From positions 3,366 through 67,365 of the forward strand of contig CAZWTK010000009.1 in assembly GCA_964636655.1 (NCBI GenBank): DNA of 64,000 nt. The letters are read 5' to 3'. The stretch is from Fen-549 sp964636655 (GTDB taxonomy: Bacteria; Actinomycetota; Thermoleophilia; Gaiellales; Gaiellaceae). The notes below the pieces were generated by a model. It ran no database searches, was not told the DNA's origin, and worked only from the letters and a program-made list of their open reading frames with translations. Positions 1 through 7,854 of this stretch are shown one piece after another. Positions within the stretch are counted from its first letter, which is position 1. Each line of letters opens with the position of its first letter. The translations under genes were made by a program, and so were the position numbers.

Positions 1-111
1 AGCGGCCGCGTCGGTGGCCCGAGCGTAGTGAACGCAGCTGCAGATCGCCGTGGGCGGCTCGGCAGCGGGAGCAGCCTCCCTCTTCTTCCTCGCTGTCTTT
101 GACGTGCTCAT
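1..111 (-). CDS. N-terminus of an unidentified protein, cut by the window edge
   Basis: An open frame starts at an ATG at 109-111 and runs off the left end after 37 codons. The visible N-terminus is basic and rich in Ala and Pro (begins MSTSKTARKKREAAPAAEPP), followed by a CSC pair and HYARATDAA. It shares a 4-bp ATGA overlap with the stop of the upstream 2-phosphoglycerate kinase gene, so it is probably the next gene of that operon. The product cannot be identified from this much sequence. Confidence 0.55.
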   Translation of the reverse strand, partial: MSTSKTARKKREAAPAAEPPTAICSCVHYARATDAAA

Positions 112-1016
112 TTCACCTCTTGTACGCGTTCAGCGCCTTCCAGCACCAGCTCGATCACCGCGCCGACAGTGCGATCGACGTTCTCATTCTCTATCACCGC
201 GACGCTGGATTTGCGAGCGCGCTTGAGCAAGAAGTCTTGAACCTGGCGGATCTCACCGAGGCTGTGGATGTATTTCTCGACCGGGCGAACGCCCTCGGTG
301 GCGAGGTCGCGAACGAAGAAGTTGGAGGCGTGAACCTCCTCGTTGTAGACCGCGAGCTGGCACTGGATGACAAGCGCTCCCTCGATCTCGAGCGGCAGCA
401 TCCCCGGCACGAGGTGCACGCCCTCGAGCACCATCGACCAACCCTCTTCGAGCGCACGCTCAATCGAGGCGCGCACGCCCACTAGCACGTTCTTCGTCTG
501 CTGGAGGAAGCCGCGAATGAGCGGATCGCCCTCCTCGCGCTCGGCCTCCGGCAGTGCCTCCCAGGCCTTGAAGCTGGAGTAGTGGATCGTGGGCATGAAC
601 TCCTCGGAGAAGAAGGCGCGAATCGTCTGGCGGATGAAATCGGTCGAGGAGAGACGGGTGATGCCGAGCCGGTGCGCGACCTCCGCGGCGATCGTCGTCT
701 TGCCGGTGCCCGTGGCACCGCCGATGAGCACGATCAGCGGCATGTCGAGCTGGTCGAGATCGTGGTAGCGGCGCAGGCGCTCGACCGCTTCGTGACCCTC
801 GACCGGGCCCAGCGTCTCGATCGCCAGCTCGTGCAGACGCTCGAGCTCGACAACCCGCTCGTCCCTCCTGGCCAGGTCTATCTCCACCTGCCGCGCCAGC
901 TCGTAGGCCCGCACGCCGCCAACCCCGACGGCGATCAGCGCCCGCGCCATCAAGCCCTTCGAGTAGGGCAGATTCTCGTCGCCCAGCGGAAAGGGGTTGT
1001 GGCGGTGCTGGGTCAT
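108..1016 (-). CDS. 2-phosphoglycerate kinase
   Basis: This 302-aa protein resembles the archaeal 2-phosphoglycerate kinases, which use ATP to make 2,3-bisphosphoglycerate, the precursor of cyclic 2,3-diphosphoglycerate. Residues about 1-90 form an ATP-cone-like region (PFPLGDENLPYSKGLMARAL). A P-loop follows near residue 100 (GGATGTGKTT), then a kinase core with SSTDFIRQTIR and a VLEGVHLVPG segment. It overlaps the stop of the upstream cDPG synthetase gene by 4 bp, so the two steps of cDPG synthesis are translationally coupled. Family assignment is strong from the P-loop and context; the activity itself is inferred. Confidence 0.87.
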   Translation of the reverse strand: MTQHRHNPFPLGDENLPYSKGLMARALIAVGVGGVRAYELARQVEIDLARRDERVVELERLHELAIETLGPVEGHEAVERLRRYHDLDQLDMPLIVLIGGATGTGKTTIAAEVAHRLGITRLSSTDFIRQTIRAFFSEEFMPTIHYSSFKAWEALPEAEREEGDPLIRGFLQQTKNVLVGVRASIERALEEGWSMVLEGVHLVPGMLPLEIEGALVIQCQLAVYNEEVHASNFFVRDLATEGVRPVEKYIHSLGEIRQVQDFLLKRARKSSVAVIENENVDRTVGAVIELVLEGAERVQEVK

Positions 1017-2305
1017 GCGACGGTCGCCTTCATGCGGGCTTGCCGCGCCAGCTCGAGAAGCGCAGGCTCCAGCGCGGCCTCGCCCTGTAGCGGCACCAGC
1101 TCGTTGTCGACGAGGCCAACCTCACATCCGCGTGCCACCGCTTCCTCGATCACGACATCGACCGCGGCCGCCTTCAACTCGACCAAGAAGACCTCGGCGT
1201 CGATCTGCGCCAACTCTTCGCTCAGCTCCTGGCGGCGGGCGAGGCTGCCCGAGACGTGAACTACCTCGGCGCCGTGAGCGCGCTCGAGATGGTCGCCGAG
1301 CGGGCGAAGCGCTTGTTTCGGAGCCGTGGTGAAGAGCGCCACCCTCTTCCCGCTCACCGGCATGAGCGGACGCGGACGCATCGAGGTGGCGATCAGCGGT
1401 AGATCCGGCCGTAGCGCGGCAATCGCGCTGCGAAGCCGGTCGAGCCGCCTTCCGGGCTCGGCAAAGCTGAGCACGAGCAGGTCGGAGATGAGTATGCGGT
1501 AGGCGTTCAGGTAGCCACAGGCCAGCTCCGCGTCTTGATGAGCGCTCACTACTAGCACGCGTCGATCACTGGCGATCGGCGGCAAGGCGGCGCCGCTACC
1601 TTCGAAGACAACCAGCTCGGGACGGCGCTCGAGCGCCAGCTCGGCAGCCTGCGCCACGTTCGAGTAGCCGACCGCTCCGGCCAGACCGCCGCCGCAGCGG
1701 CGCGCTCCGACGCTGGCGACCTCGCCAAGAAGAGCGTCCTCCAGATAGTCCGATGCCGCGTGACGCCCCGAGCGCGCCAGCTCGAGCAGCTCCTCGACGC
1801 TCGGCGGAGTCTCGCGCAACTCCGGCTCGGGCGGTCCGCCGCGCCCCATCGCCACCACCACGACATCGAGATGTTGAGCGCATGCGCGGGCGAGCTGAAT
1901 CGCCAGCGCCGTCTTTCCCACGCGCTTGCCGGTTCCGATCACGCTCAGGCTGGGAAGGTCGAAGGGCTCGAGCACGGGCGGATCGAAGCGAAAATCCGAA
2001 CCCGCGTAGGGCAGCCCGAGCGCCAGCACCCGACTCGCGGCGGCCAGGCGCTCGCGTGGCCCCAAAACGGGCTCGTCGGAAAGATCGATCACGATCTCGG
2101 GCGAGTAGGTCTCGACCCCCTGCTCGATCGAGGTGGCGAGCGGAACACCGTAGAGCTCTTCGCCCGCCTGCACCGGCGAGCGAAGCTTCTCCCCGCCGCC
2201 TACGTTGACACAGCAGACGAACTCGTAGGGCAGAGCGTCCAGCGCGTCGCGCACGACCGGCGGATAGTGCTCGCCGTCGATCAGCGCAAGCGCGACGGGT
2301 TTCAT
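1013..2305 (-). CDS. cpgS: Cyclic 2,3-diphosphoglycerate synthetase
   Basis: This 430-aa cytoplasmic enzyme closes 2,3-bisphosphoglycerate to the cyclic pyrophosphate using ATP. The N-terminus MKPVALALIDGEHYPPVV is the family signature. A central nucleotide-binding motif VIGTGKRVGKTALA lies near residue 125, followed by VVVVAMGRGGPPEPE; the C-terminal half carries PLMPVSGKRVALFTTAPK. Length matches the archaeal enzymes (about 430-460 aa). It lies between a metallophosphoesterase gene (4-bp overlap at 2302-2305) and 2-phosphoglycerate kinase (4-bp overlap), giving a compact operon. cDPG is known as a thermoprotectant and phosphate store in methanogens; its role here is open. Confidence 0.88.
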   Translation of the reverse strand: MKPVALALIDGEHYPPVVRDALDALPYEFVCCVNVGGGEKLRSPVQAGEELYGVPLATSIEQGVETYSPEIVIDLSDEPVLGPRERLAAASRVLALGLPYAGSDFRFDPPVLEPFDLPSLSVIGTGKRVGKTALAIQLARACAQHLDVVVVAMGRGGPPEPELRETPPSVEELLELARSGRHAASDYLEDALLGEVASVGARRCGGGLAGAVGYSNVAQAAELALERRPELVVFEGSGAALPPIASDRRVLVVSAHQDAELACGYLNAYRILISDLLVLSFAEPGRRLDRLRSAIAALRPDLPLIATSMRPRPLMPVSGKRVALFTTAPKQALRPLGDHLERAHGAEVVHVSGSLARRQELSEELAQIDAEVFLVELKAAAVDVVIEEAVARGCEVGLVDNELVPLQGEAALEPALLELARQARMKATVA

Positions 2306-3108
2306 CGAGTGGTGACCTCGTGTTCGATCGACGTGGTGTTCTTGCGGAACTCGAGCGTGTCGGTGTCGAACTCGATGATGCGCTCGGTTCCGTGGAAGGG
2401 GTAATGGCGATCGACCTCGATCTTCTTCCCGTTGAACTCGATCACGTTGTAACAGGGCCTGGTGTTACCGCGCAGTCGCAACGACGAGACCGTCCCCGCG
2501 TTGACGACGAACAGGTTCTCCAGCTTCCAGGCATAGGGAACGTGCTTGTGGCCCGACAGGACGAGATTCACGCCCGCGCGCTGCAGGCACTCGAGCGCGT
2601 CGCCGGCGTCGTGGACGATGTTGCGCTCCCGGCCGGTGCCGGGCACCGGCAACAGGTGGTGATGGAGGACGAAGATGCGCAACTGGGCCGGGCGCGCGAA
2701 CTGCTCCTCGATCCAGCGGTAGCGGCCGCGCCCGATCTGCCCGTAGTCTAGATCGGGAGCGGTGGAGTCGATCGCGACGATGCTGACCGGGCCCTTGTGC
2801 AGAACGGAGTTGCGCTCGCCGAAGAGCTGCTCGAAATGCACGTAGCCAACGTTACGAGCGTCGTGGTTGCCCGGGATGACGACCAAGCTCGGGCACTCGA
2901 TACGATCGAGATAGGCTCGTGCCTGCGCATACTCGCCCTTGAAACCGAACGAGGTCAGGTCGCCCGAGCAGACGACCACGTCGGGAGCGAGGTCGTTGAC
3001 CTCCGAAATGGCGCGTTCCAGCAAGTTGGGCACGAAGTGCTGTCCGCCGCAGTGCAGATCGGATATCTGGGCGATTCTGAAAACACGACCGTCGCTCCGG
3101 CCCGGCAT
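2302..3108 (-). CDS. Calcineurin-like metallophosphoesterase
   Basis: This 268-aa cytoplasmic protein has all the metal-binding motifs of the calcineurin-type phosphoesterase fold in order: DLHCGG near residue 17, GDLTSFG, GNHDARN near residue 80, HHHLLP near residue 150 and SGHKHVPYAW near residue 190. The family includes 3',5'-cAMP phosphodiesterases (CpdA-like) and other phosphodiesterases. It is the first gene of the cDPG operon and overlaps the synthetase gene by 4 bp. One reading is that it turns over cDPG or a related phosphoester, but the sequence does not fix the substrate. No signal peptide is visible. Confidence 0.85.
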   Translation of the reverse strand: MPGRSDGRVFRIAQISDLHCGGQHFVPNLLERAISEVNDLAPDVVVCSGDLTSFGFKGEYAQARAYLDRIECPSLVVIPGNHDARNVGYVHFEQLFGERNSVLHKGPVSIVAIDSTAPDLDYGQIGRGRYRWIEEQFARPAQLRIFVLHHHLLPVPGTGRERNIVHDAGDALECLQRAGVNLVLSGHKHVPYAWKLENLFVVNAGTVSSLRLRGNTRPCYNVIEFNGKKIEVDRHYPFHGTERIIEFDTDTLEFRKNTTSIEHEVTTR

Positions 3109-3215
3109 GGCCGAAGTGTATGCCGCGGAGAGCGTTTGGGAAACATCCGCTGTGCTCGGGCCTCGCTCGGGTGAGGCGCTGAAGCGTCCGATCCTGTTGC
3201 TACTCTTGCTTGTAG

Positions 3216-3584
3216 ATGGGCTTCGAAAGCGTCGATTTCCAGGCAGATCGCGGTTCGGACACCCCCAGGTTCGCGAACCAGGCCGAAGCCGAATGCGCGC
3301 GAATCCTCGATTACTACCGAATCGCCTGGGAGTACGAGCCCACCTCTTTCGTGCTCGAACGCGACGAGGAAGGCCGCGTCAGCGAGGCGTTCACGCCCGA
3401 CTTTTACCTCCCCGAGCAAGATCTCTACCTGGAGATCACGGTCATGAAGCAGTCGCTCGTGACGCGCAAGAACCGCAAGTTGCGCAAGTTGCGAGCGCTC
3501 TACCCGGGAGTCCGCGTCAAGCTCTTCTATCGGCGCGACGTTCAGCGCCTGGCCGAGCGTTATCGCCTCGATCTGGCCTCCTGA
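3216..3584 (+). CDS. Small PD-(D/E)XK nuclease-like protein
   Basis: A 122-aa soluble protein. Residues about 22-30 (FANQAEAECARIL) supply a helix with a conserved-looking Glu. This is followed by WEYEPTSFVLE, then FTPDFYLPEQDLYLEI, which fits the strand-turn-strand core of restriction-endonuclease-like folds (PD...xEx). The usual Lys of the (D/E)xK motif is not in place; the sequence reads EIT then VMK. The C-terminus is basic (KNRKLRKLRALYPGVRVKLFYRR). It is divergent from the cDPG operon and about 75 bp upstream of the hpt reading frame, so it may be co-transcribed with hpt. The fold is an inference and no function can be assigned. Confidence 0.72.
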   Translation: MGFESVDFQADRGSDTPRFANQAEAECARILDYYRIAWEYEPTSFVLERDEEGRVSEAFTPDFYLPEQDLYLEITVMKQSLVTRKNRKLRKLRALYPGVRVKLFYRRDVQRLAERYRLDLAS

Positions 3585-3755
3585 AGCTCGCTCGGGTGAC
3601 AGCAAAGCGCTTCCCTTTTCGGACCGGGCGCTCGAGACTGGGCCCCGGCATAGGCGTGAATCGGGGAGGATGTCGAGATAGAGGAGCGAGAGACAACGGT
3701 TGAGAGCTCGAGCATCGGTGAGATCTACCTGCGACGGGATGAGATCGCCGGCCGC

Positions 3756-4259
3756 GTGCACGAGCTAGGTGTCGAAATCGCACGCGACTACCAGGGCAGA
3801 GAACCGCTTCTCGTGGCACCGCTCAAGGCCAGCACCATCTTTCTCGCCGATCTCTCACGTGCGCTGTCCATCCCGCACACGATCGACTTCGTCGAGTTGG
3901 CCGGATTCACCTCGGCGGCCGTGGGCGGGCAGCAACGAATCCGTCTACTCAAGGACCTCGACGTCGATATCACGGGTCGTGACCTGATCGTGGTCGAGGA
4001 CGTGGTCGACACCGGGCTCACGCTCAACTACCTGACGCGAGTCTTTGCGCTGCGCGCACCCACCTCGATCACCATCGCCACGCTTTTCGACCGCCCATAC
4101 CGGCGCCTGGTCGACGACCTACCCGTCCGCTACGTGGGATTCACCGTTCCGGACGAGCTCTTCGTCGGTTACGGGTTCGATCTCGACGAGCGCTTCCGCA
4201 ACCTGCCCGACATACACCTCACGAAAGGTAGCCCAGCGGATCGTTCGGCACCCCGTTAA
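3756..4259 (+). CDS. hpt: Hypoxanthine phosphoribosyltransferase
   Basis: Purine salvage enzyme that transfers phosphoribosyl from PRPP to hypoxanthine or guanine. The PRPP-binding loop VVEDVVDTGLTL, the PPi loop region LLVAPLKAST and the C-terminal FVGYGFDLDERFRNLP motif are all present. The 167 aa given start at GTG 3756, the only canonical start in frame. However, the frame is open back to 3660 and encodes IGEIYLRRDEIAGR just before it, which looks like the normal family N-terminus. The real start may therefore be a rare codon further upstream, or there is a sequence error. The 3' end overlaps the convergent M23 gene by 41 bp. Confidence 0.88.
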   Translation: MHELGVEIARDYQGREPLLVAPLKASTIFLADLSRALSIPHTIDFVELAGFTSAAVGGQQRIRLLKDLDVDITGRDLIVVEDVVDTGLTLNYLTRVFALRAPTSITIATLFDRPYRRLVDDLPVRYVGFTVPDELFVGYGFDLDERFRNLPDIHLTKGSPADRSAPR

Positions 4260-5370
4260 CGCGCACTTCGAAATGAAGATGTGGACCGGTGGAGTGCCCG
4301 GTCGAGCCCACGTAGCCGATCACCTGACCTCGAGTCACGGTTTGCCCGGTCGAGACAGCCAGCTGCGACTGGTGCCCGTAGGCGGTGGCGAGCCCGTTTC
4401 CGTGATCGATCACGGTCAGGTTGCCGTAGCCTCCCTCCCAGCCTGCGTAGATCACCGTTCCCGAGGCCGCGGCGTAGATCGGCGTCCCTTGCGGGGCCCC
4501 GATGTCGATGCCCTCGTGCATCCGCCCCCAACGCATGCCGTAGGTACTGGTGAGCACGCCCTGAACCGGCCAGATCAGCCCGGCGGCCGAAGGCGTCGCG
4601 CTGGAATGAGAGCCGCCGCTGCGTAGGCGGGCGGCGATGTTGGCGCTACCGGCCTGAAGCGCCGCGATGTCGGCCAGCCACTTCTCCTTCGACTCGCGCA
4701 CGCTCGCCAGCGTCTTCTGCTTCGTTTCCCGCTCCGTACGAAGGCGTTCGCGGCTCGAGCTCAAGCGATCACGAGTCGCGAGCACGCGCGAGGCCCTGAG
4801 CACCACCGCGTGAGTTTCGCTGTCGATGCGCACGAGTAGGCGATGCGTTCGCTTGCGAATCGCCGTCCAGCGGCGCTTGAGCCTCACTGCCTGCTCGGCC
4901 ACGTGCCGGTCGCGTGCCGAGACGGCTTCCAGATACTCGAGCCGGTCGATGGCGCTTGCGATGCTCTCCGAGGCGAGCATGACAGCGACCGAATCGGGCT
5001 GATCGCTCTCGTAGACGGCGACGAGGCGCCTGGATAGTTGGTGCTGGGCGTAGTCGTATTGACGTTGGGCCAGCGCCAGTAGCTGCGATTGACGCTTGTA
5101 GTCGGCTCGCACCACGTTGAGGCGCTGCTCGTGGGCGTTGACCTCGATTTCCAATCGCGCCAACCTGGCCTCGGCGCTCGCGACGCTGCCGCGCAGGGAG
5201 TGAATGCGCCCGTCCATCGAGGCGATGCTCGAGGTGAGAACACCCTCTTGCTTCGTCGCTTGATCCACCTTCCGCTGCAGGTTCGAGAGCTTGTCTCCGC
5301 CCGGCTGGGCAGACGCAGAGGTTACTAGCACGAGCAGGCAGATCCCCGCGAATGCGAAGCGTCGAATCAT
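4219..5370 (-). CDS. Secreted coiled-coil M23 peptidase (EnvC/NlpD-like)
   Basis: A 383-aa exported protein. A signal peptide covers residues 1-21 (ends TSASAQ). Residues about 28-255 form a long coiled coil rich in Gln, Arg, Leu and Ala heptads. The C-terminal 120 residues are a LytM/M23 domain with HEGIDIGAPQGTPIYAA, AYGHQSQL and the zinc-binding GPHLHFEV. The first His-x(3)-Asp and the HxH motif are intact, so it may be a functional endopeptidase rather than only an amidase activator. It probably acts on peptidoglycan in cell separation. It is transcribed towards hpt and overlaps its 3' end by 41 bp. Confidence 0.9.
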   Translation of the reverse strand: MIRRFAFAGICLLVLVTSASAQPGGDKLSNLQRKVDQATKQEGVLTSSIASMDGRIHSLRGSVASAEARLARLEIEVNAHEQRLNVVRADYKRQSQLLALAQRQYDYAQHQLSRRLVAVYESDQPDSVAVMLASESIASAIDRLEYLEAVSARDRHVAEQAVRLKRRWTAIRKRTHRLLVRIDSETHAVVLRASRVLATRDRLSSSRERLRTERETKQKTLASVRESKEKWLADIAALQAGSANIAARLRSGGSHSSATPSAAGLIWPVQGVLTSTYGMRWGRMHEGIDIGAPQGTPIYAAASGTVIYAGWEGGYGNLTVIDHGNGLATAYGHQSQLAVSTGQTVTRGQVIGYVGSTGHSTGPHLHFEVRVNGVPNDPLGYLS

Positions 5371-5474
5371 CGAGTCGATCTTTCGGCAGCGAAGTGGGAT
5401 CTCCCTCCCCCGGCCGCGCTACAGTCTCGGCCGCGGGCGGTGCTGGGCGGGACTCGGCGGCAGACGAAGCCCGG

Positions 5475-5702
5475 CTAGGCAGCGCGGCGGTCGGGCACTC
5501 GGTAACCGTGATCGGCACAGAGCCGCCCGGGATCGTCCTCGGTCAGGGCGTCGCAGTAGCCCTTGCCGTAGGCGGCGCGCATGAAGGCCGCAACGACCTC
5601 CAGATTCCACTCCTCGATCTCGATCGTCTCCTTCCACAGGTCGGAGAGTCTCGTGTCGATGTCCAGCTCGAGCAGCTCGATCCTCGAAGGCGCCCTTTCC
5701 AT
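5475..5702 (-). CDS. Small acidic protein of unknown function
   Basis: A 75-aa soluble, acidic protein starting MERAPSRIELLELDIDTRL. It is predicted mostly helical, with WKETIEIEEWNLEVVAAFMR followed by AAYGKGYCDALTEDDPG and a Cys/His pair near the end (LCADHGYRVPDRR). Codon use fits the neighbours, and it fills the gap between the M23 gene and the divergent phosphomannomutase gene. The frame stays open upstream of this Met, but that extension looks like non-coding antisense, so the internal ATG at 5702 is preferred. I do not recognise the family. Confidence 0.62.
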   Translation of the reverse strand: MERAPSRIELLELDIDTRLSDLWKETIEIEEWNLEVVAAFMRAAYGKGYCDALTEDDPGRLCADHGYRVPDRRAA

Positions 5703-5816
5703 GGGCTCAAGCCTAGGAGTCGTGCCGGACAGCGCTCGGCCGGGGAGCGAGGCGCGTGCTCGCCGCGGTAAGGGGAACCGTCGTCCGGGGTGCCGCCCGC
5801 CGCTAGCATCCAGGTC

Positions 5817-7160
5817 ATGCTCGAGCCCGAGGTTTTCAAGGCCTACGACGTGCGCGGGGTCTACCCTACGGAGATCGACGAAGAGGGCGCCTACGCGATC
5901 GGGCGCGCCTACGTCGAGGAGTTTCAGCCGCGGCGAATCGCGATCGGCCGCGACATGCGCATGTCGGGGCCGCAGATGGTCGCCGCGCTGACCGAAGGGG
6001 CTACAGACGGCGGCGCCGAGGTGCTCGACATCGGGCAGATCGGCACCGAAATGCTCTACTTCGCGGTCGGCTCGCTCGAGTTGGACGGTGGCATCACCTG
6101 CACGGCCTCGCACAACCCCAGGGAGTACACCGGCTTCAAGATCGTGCGCGCCGGTGCCTTGCCGGTGGGAGGCGACTCGGGCCTAACCGACGTTCGCGAC
6201 CGCGCCCTGAAGGGCTTCGGCAAGGTCGCCCACAAGGGCGCCGTCGAGAAGAAGGACATCTGGCCGGCCTTCCTCGAGCGTGTCCTCTCCTTCATCGACC
6301 CGAGCGCGGTCAAGCCGCTGCGCGTGGTCGTGGATGCGGCCAACGGCATGGGCGGGCGGATGCTCGAGCCGGTGCTCGAGCGCCTGCCACAGATCGACGC
6401 CGTGCGCTGCTACTTCGAGCCCGACGGAAGCTTCCCGAACCACGAGCCGAACCCGCTTCTGCCCGAGAACCGCGAGTTCGTCGTGGCCAAGGTCAAGGAG
6501 GAGAAGGCTGCCCTCGGCATCGCCTTCGATGGCGACGCCGATCGCTGTTTTTTCGTCGACGAGACGGGCGAGTTCGTGCCCGGCGACTTCGTCACCGCGC
6601 TCTTCGCCGAGACTTTCCTGGTCAAGGAGCCCGGTGCCAAGATCATCTACGACGTTCGCGCCAGCTGGGCCGTTCCGCACACGATCGAGCAGGCCGGCGG
6701 CACGGCGCTGATGAACCGCGTCGGCCACGCCTTCATCAAGCACCGCATGCGCGAAACCGGCGCCGTCTTCGGCGGCGAGGTCTCGGGCCACTACTACTTC
6801 CGCGACTTCTCCAGAGCCGACTCGGGAATCATCCCGGCGCTGCTGATGCTGGAGTACGTCTCGAAGCATGAGAAGGCGCTCTCGGAGATCCTGCGCCCCT
6901 ACCGCGAGCGCTACTTCATCACCGGCGAGATCAACACCCGCGTCTCGGACGTCGCGGCGAAACTGGAGGAGCTGGAGAGGCACTTCTCGACGCAGGGCAA
7001 GGTCACGCACCTGGACGGGCTTTCGGTGGACGCGAACGACTGGCACTTCAACGTGCGCCCCTCCAACACCGAGCCGCTGCTCCGGCTCAACCTCGAGGCG
7101 CTCTCTCCAGATCTGATGGAGAATAAGCGCGGCGAGGTGCTCGAGATCATCCGCTCCTAG
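5817..7160 (+). CDS. manB: Phosphomannomutase/phosphoglucomutase
   Basis: An alpha-D-phosphohexomutase of 447 aa that interconverts hexose 1- and 6-phosphates for nucleotide-sugar supply. All four domain signatures are visible: FKAYDVRGVYP at the N-terminus, the phosphoserine loop TASHNPREYTG, the Mg loop FDGDADRCFF, the sugar-binding GGEVSGHYYF, and RPSNTEPLLRLN in the C-terminal domain. The start at ATG 5817 is preferred over the in-frame codon at 5790, because FKAYDVRG normally lies within ten residues of the start. There is no strong Shine-Dalgarno sequence. It is divergent from the small gene at 5475 and is followed after 9 bp by the LysE gene. Confidence 0.93.
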   Translation: MLEPEVFKAYDVRGVYPTEIDEEGAYAIGRAYVEEFQPRRIAIGRDMRMSGPQMVAALTEGATDGGAEVLDIGQIGTEMLYFAVGSLELDGGITCTASHNPREYTGFKIVRAGALPVGGDSGLTDVRDRALKGFGKVAHKGAVEKKDIWPAFLERVLSFIDPSAVKPLRVVVDAANGMGGRMLEPVLERLPQIDAVRCYFEPDGSFPNHEPNPLLPENREFVVAKVKEEKAALGIAFDGDADRCFFVDETGEFVPGDFVTALFAETFLVKEPGAKIIYDVRASWAVPHTIEQAGGTALMNRVGHAFIKHRMRETGAVFGGEVSGHYYFRDFSRADSGIIPALLMLEYVSKHEKALSEILRPYRERYFITGEINTRVSDVAAKLEELERHFSTQGKVTHLDGLSVDANDWHFNVRPSNTEPLLRLNLEALSPDLMENKRGEVLEIIRS

Positions 7161-7169
7161 GTTTCGGGC

Positions 7170-7805
7170 ATGCCGTCGGCTTCGACCTACGCGCTCTTCT
7201 CGCTCGCTGCGCTGGCACTGCTGGCCGTTCCCGGGCCGGCCGTTCTCTACGTCGTCAGCCAGTCGGTTGCGCGCGGGCGCCGGGCCGGGCTCGTCTCGGT
7301 GTTGGGAATCGAAACAGGCGGGCTCTTTCACGTCGCCGCGGCGGCGATCGGACTGTCGGCTCTGCTCGCCTCCTCGGCGAGCGCGTTCGCGCTGGTCAAG
7401 TACGCGGGAGCGGCCTACCTCGTCGGGCTCGGACTCGTTCGCCTCGTGCGCCGCTCCGAGGCGGAGACCGCAGTCACCGACGAAGCGCCCGGACTCCGCC
7501 CGCTCTTCCTCCAGGGCGTCGTCGTGAATGTGCTCAACCCGAAGACGGCTCTCTTCTTCCTTGCCTTCCTGCCCCAGTTCGTACGCCCCGGGCACGGTTT
7601 CGCCGCGTTCCAAATCGTGACTCTCGGACTGCTCTTTCTCGTGCTCGCAACGATTAGCGACGGCCTCTACGCGCTGCTCGCCGGCGGCGCCGGGAACCGC
7701 TTCCGGCGCAGCCGCCGGTTGCAAGAGCTGTCTCGCTTCGGATCGGGCGGCGTGCTAGTGGGACTCGGGATCGCCACCGCCTTCAGCGGGCGAAACTCCG
7801 GCTAG
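7170..7805 (+). CDS. LysE/RhtB-family amino acid exporter
   Basis: A 211-aa membrane protein with about six transmembrane segments. The family signature is clear in the first third: AVPGPAVLYVVSQSVARGRRAGL, then an LGIETGGLFHV segment and KYAGAAYLVGLGLVRLVRR. A second half with VVNVLNPKTALFFLAFLPQFV completes the LysE fold. Members export basic or neutral amino acids or related metabolites; the substrate cannot be read here. It starts 9 bp after manB and is probably on the same transcript, although no functional link is obvious. Confidence 0.9.
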   Translation: MPSASTYALFSLAALALLAVPGPAVLYVVSQSVARGRRAGLVSVLGIETGGLFHVAAAAIGLSALLASSASAFALVKYAGAAYLVGLGLVRLVRRSEAETAVTDEAPGLRPLFLQGVVVNVLNPKTALFFLAFLPQFVRPGHGFAAFQIVTLGLLFLVLATISDGLYALLAGGAGNRFRRSRRLQELSRFGSGGVLVGLGIATAFSGRNSG

Positions 7806-7854
7806 AGCGCCGAGGCACGTTCCCTCGGCGCCCGTTGCGGAATACGATCTCACT

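Noticed and set aside
6183..7724. 513-codon minus-strand frame opposite manB and the LysE gene
   Set aside because: It crosses two well-supported genes and encodes Arg/Glu/His-rich sequence without motifs.
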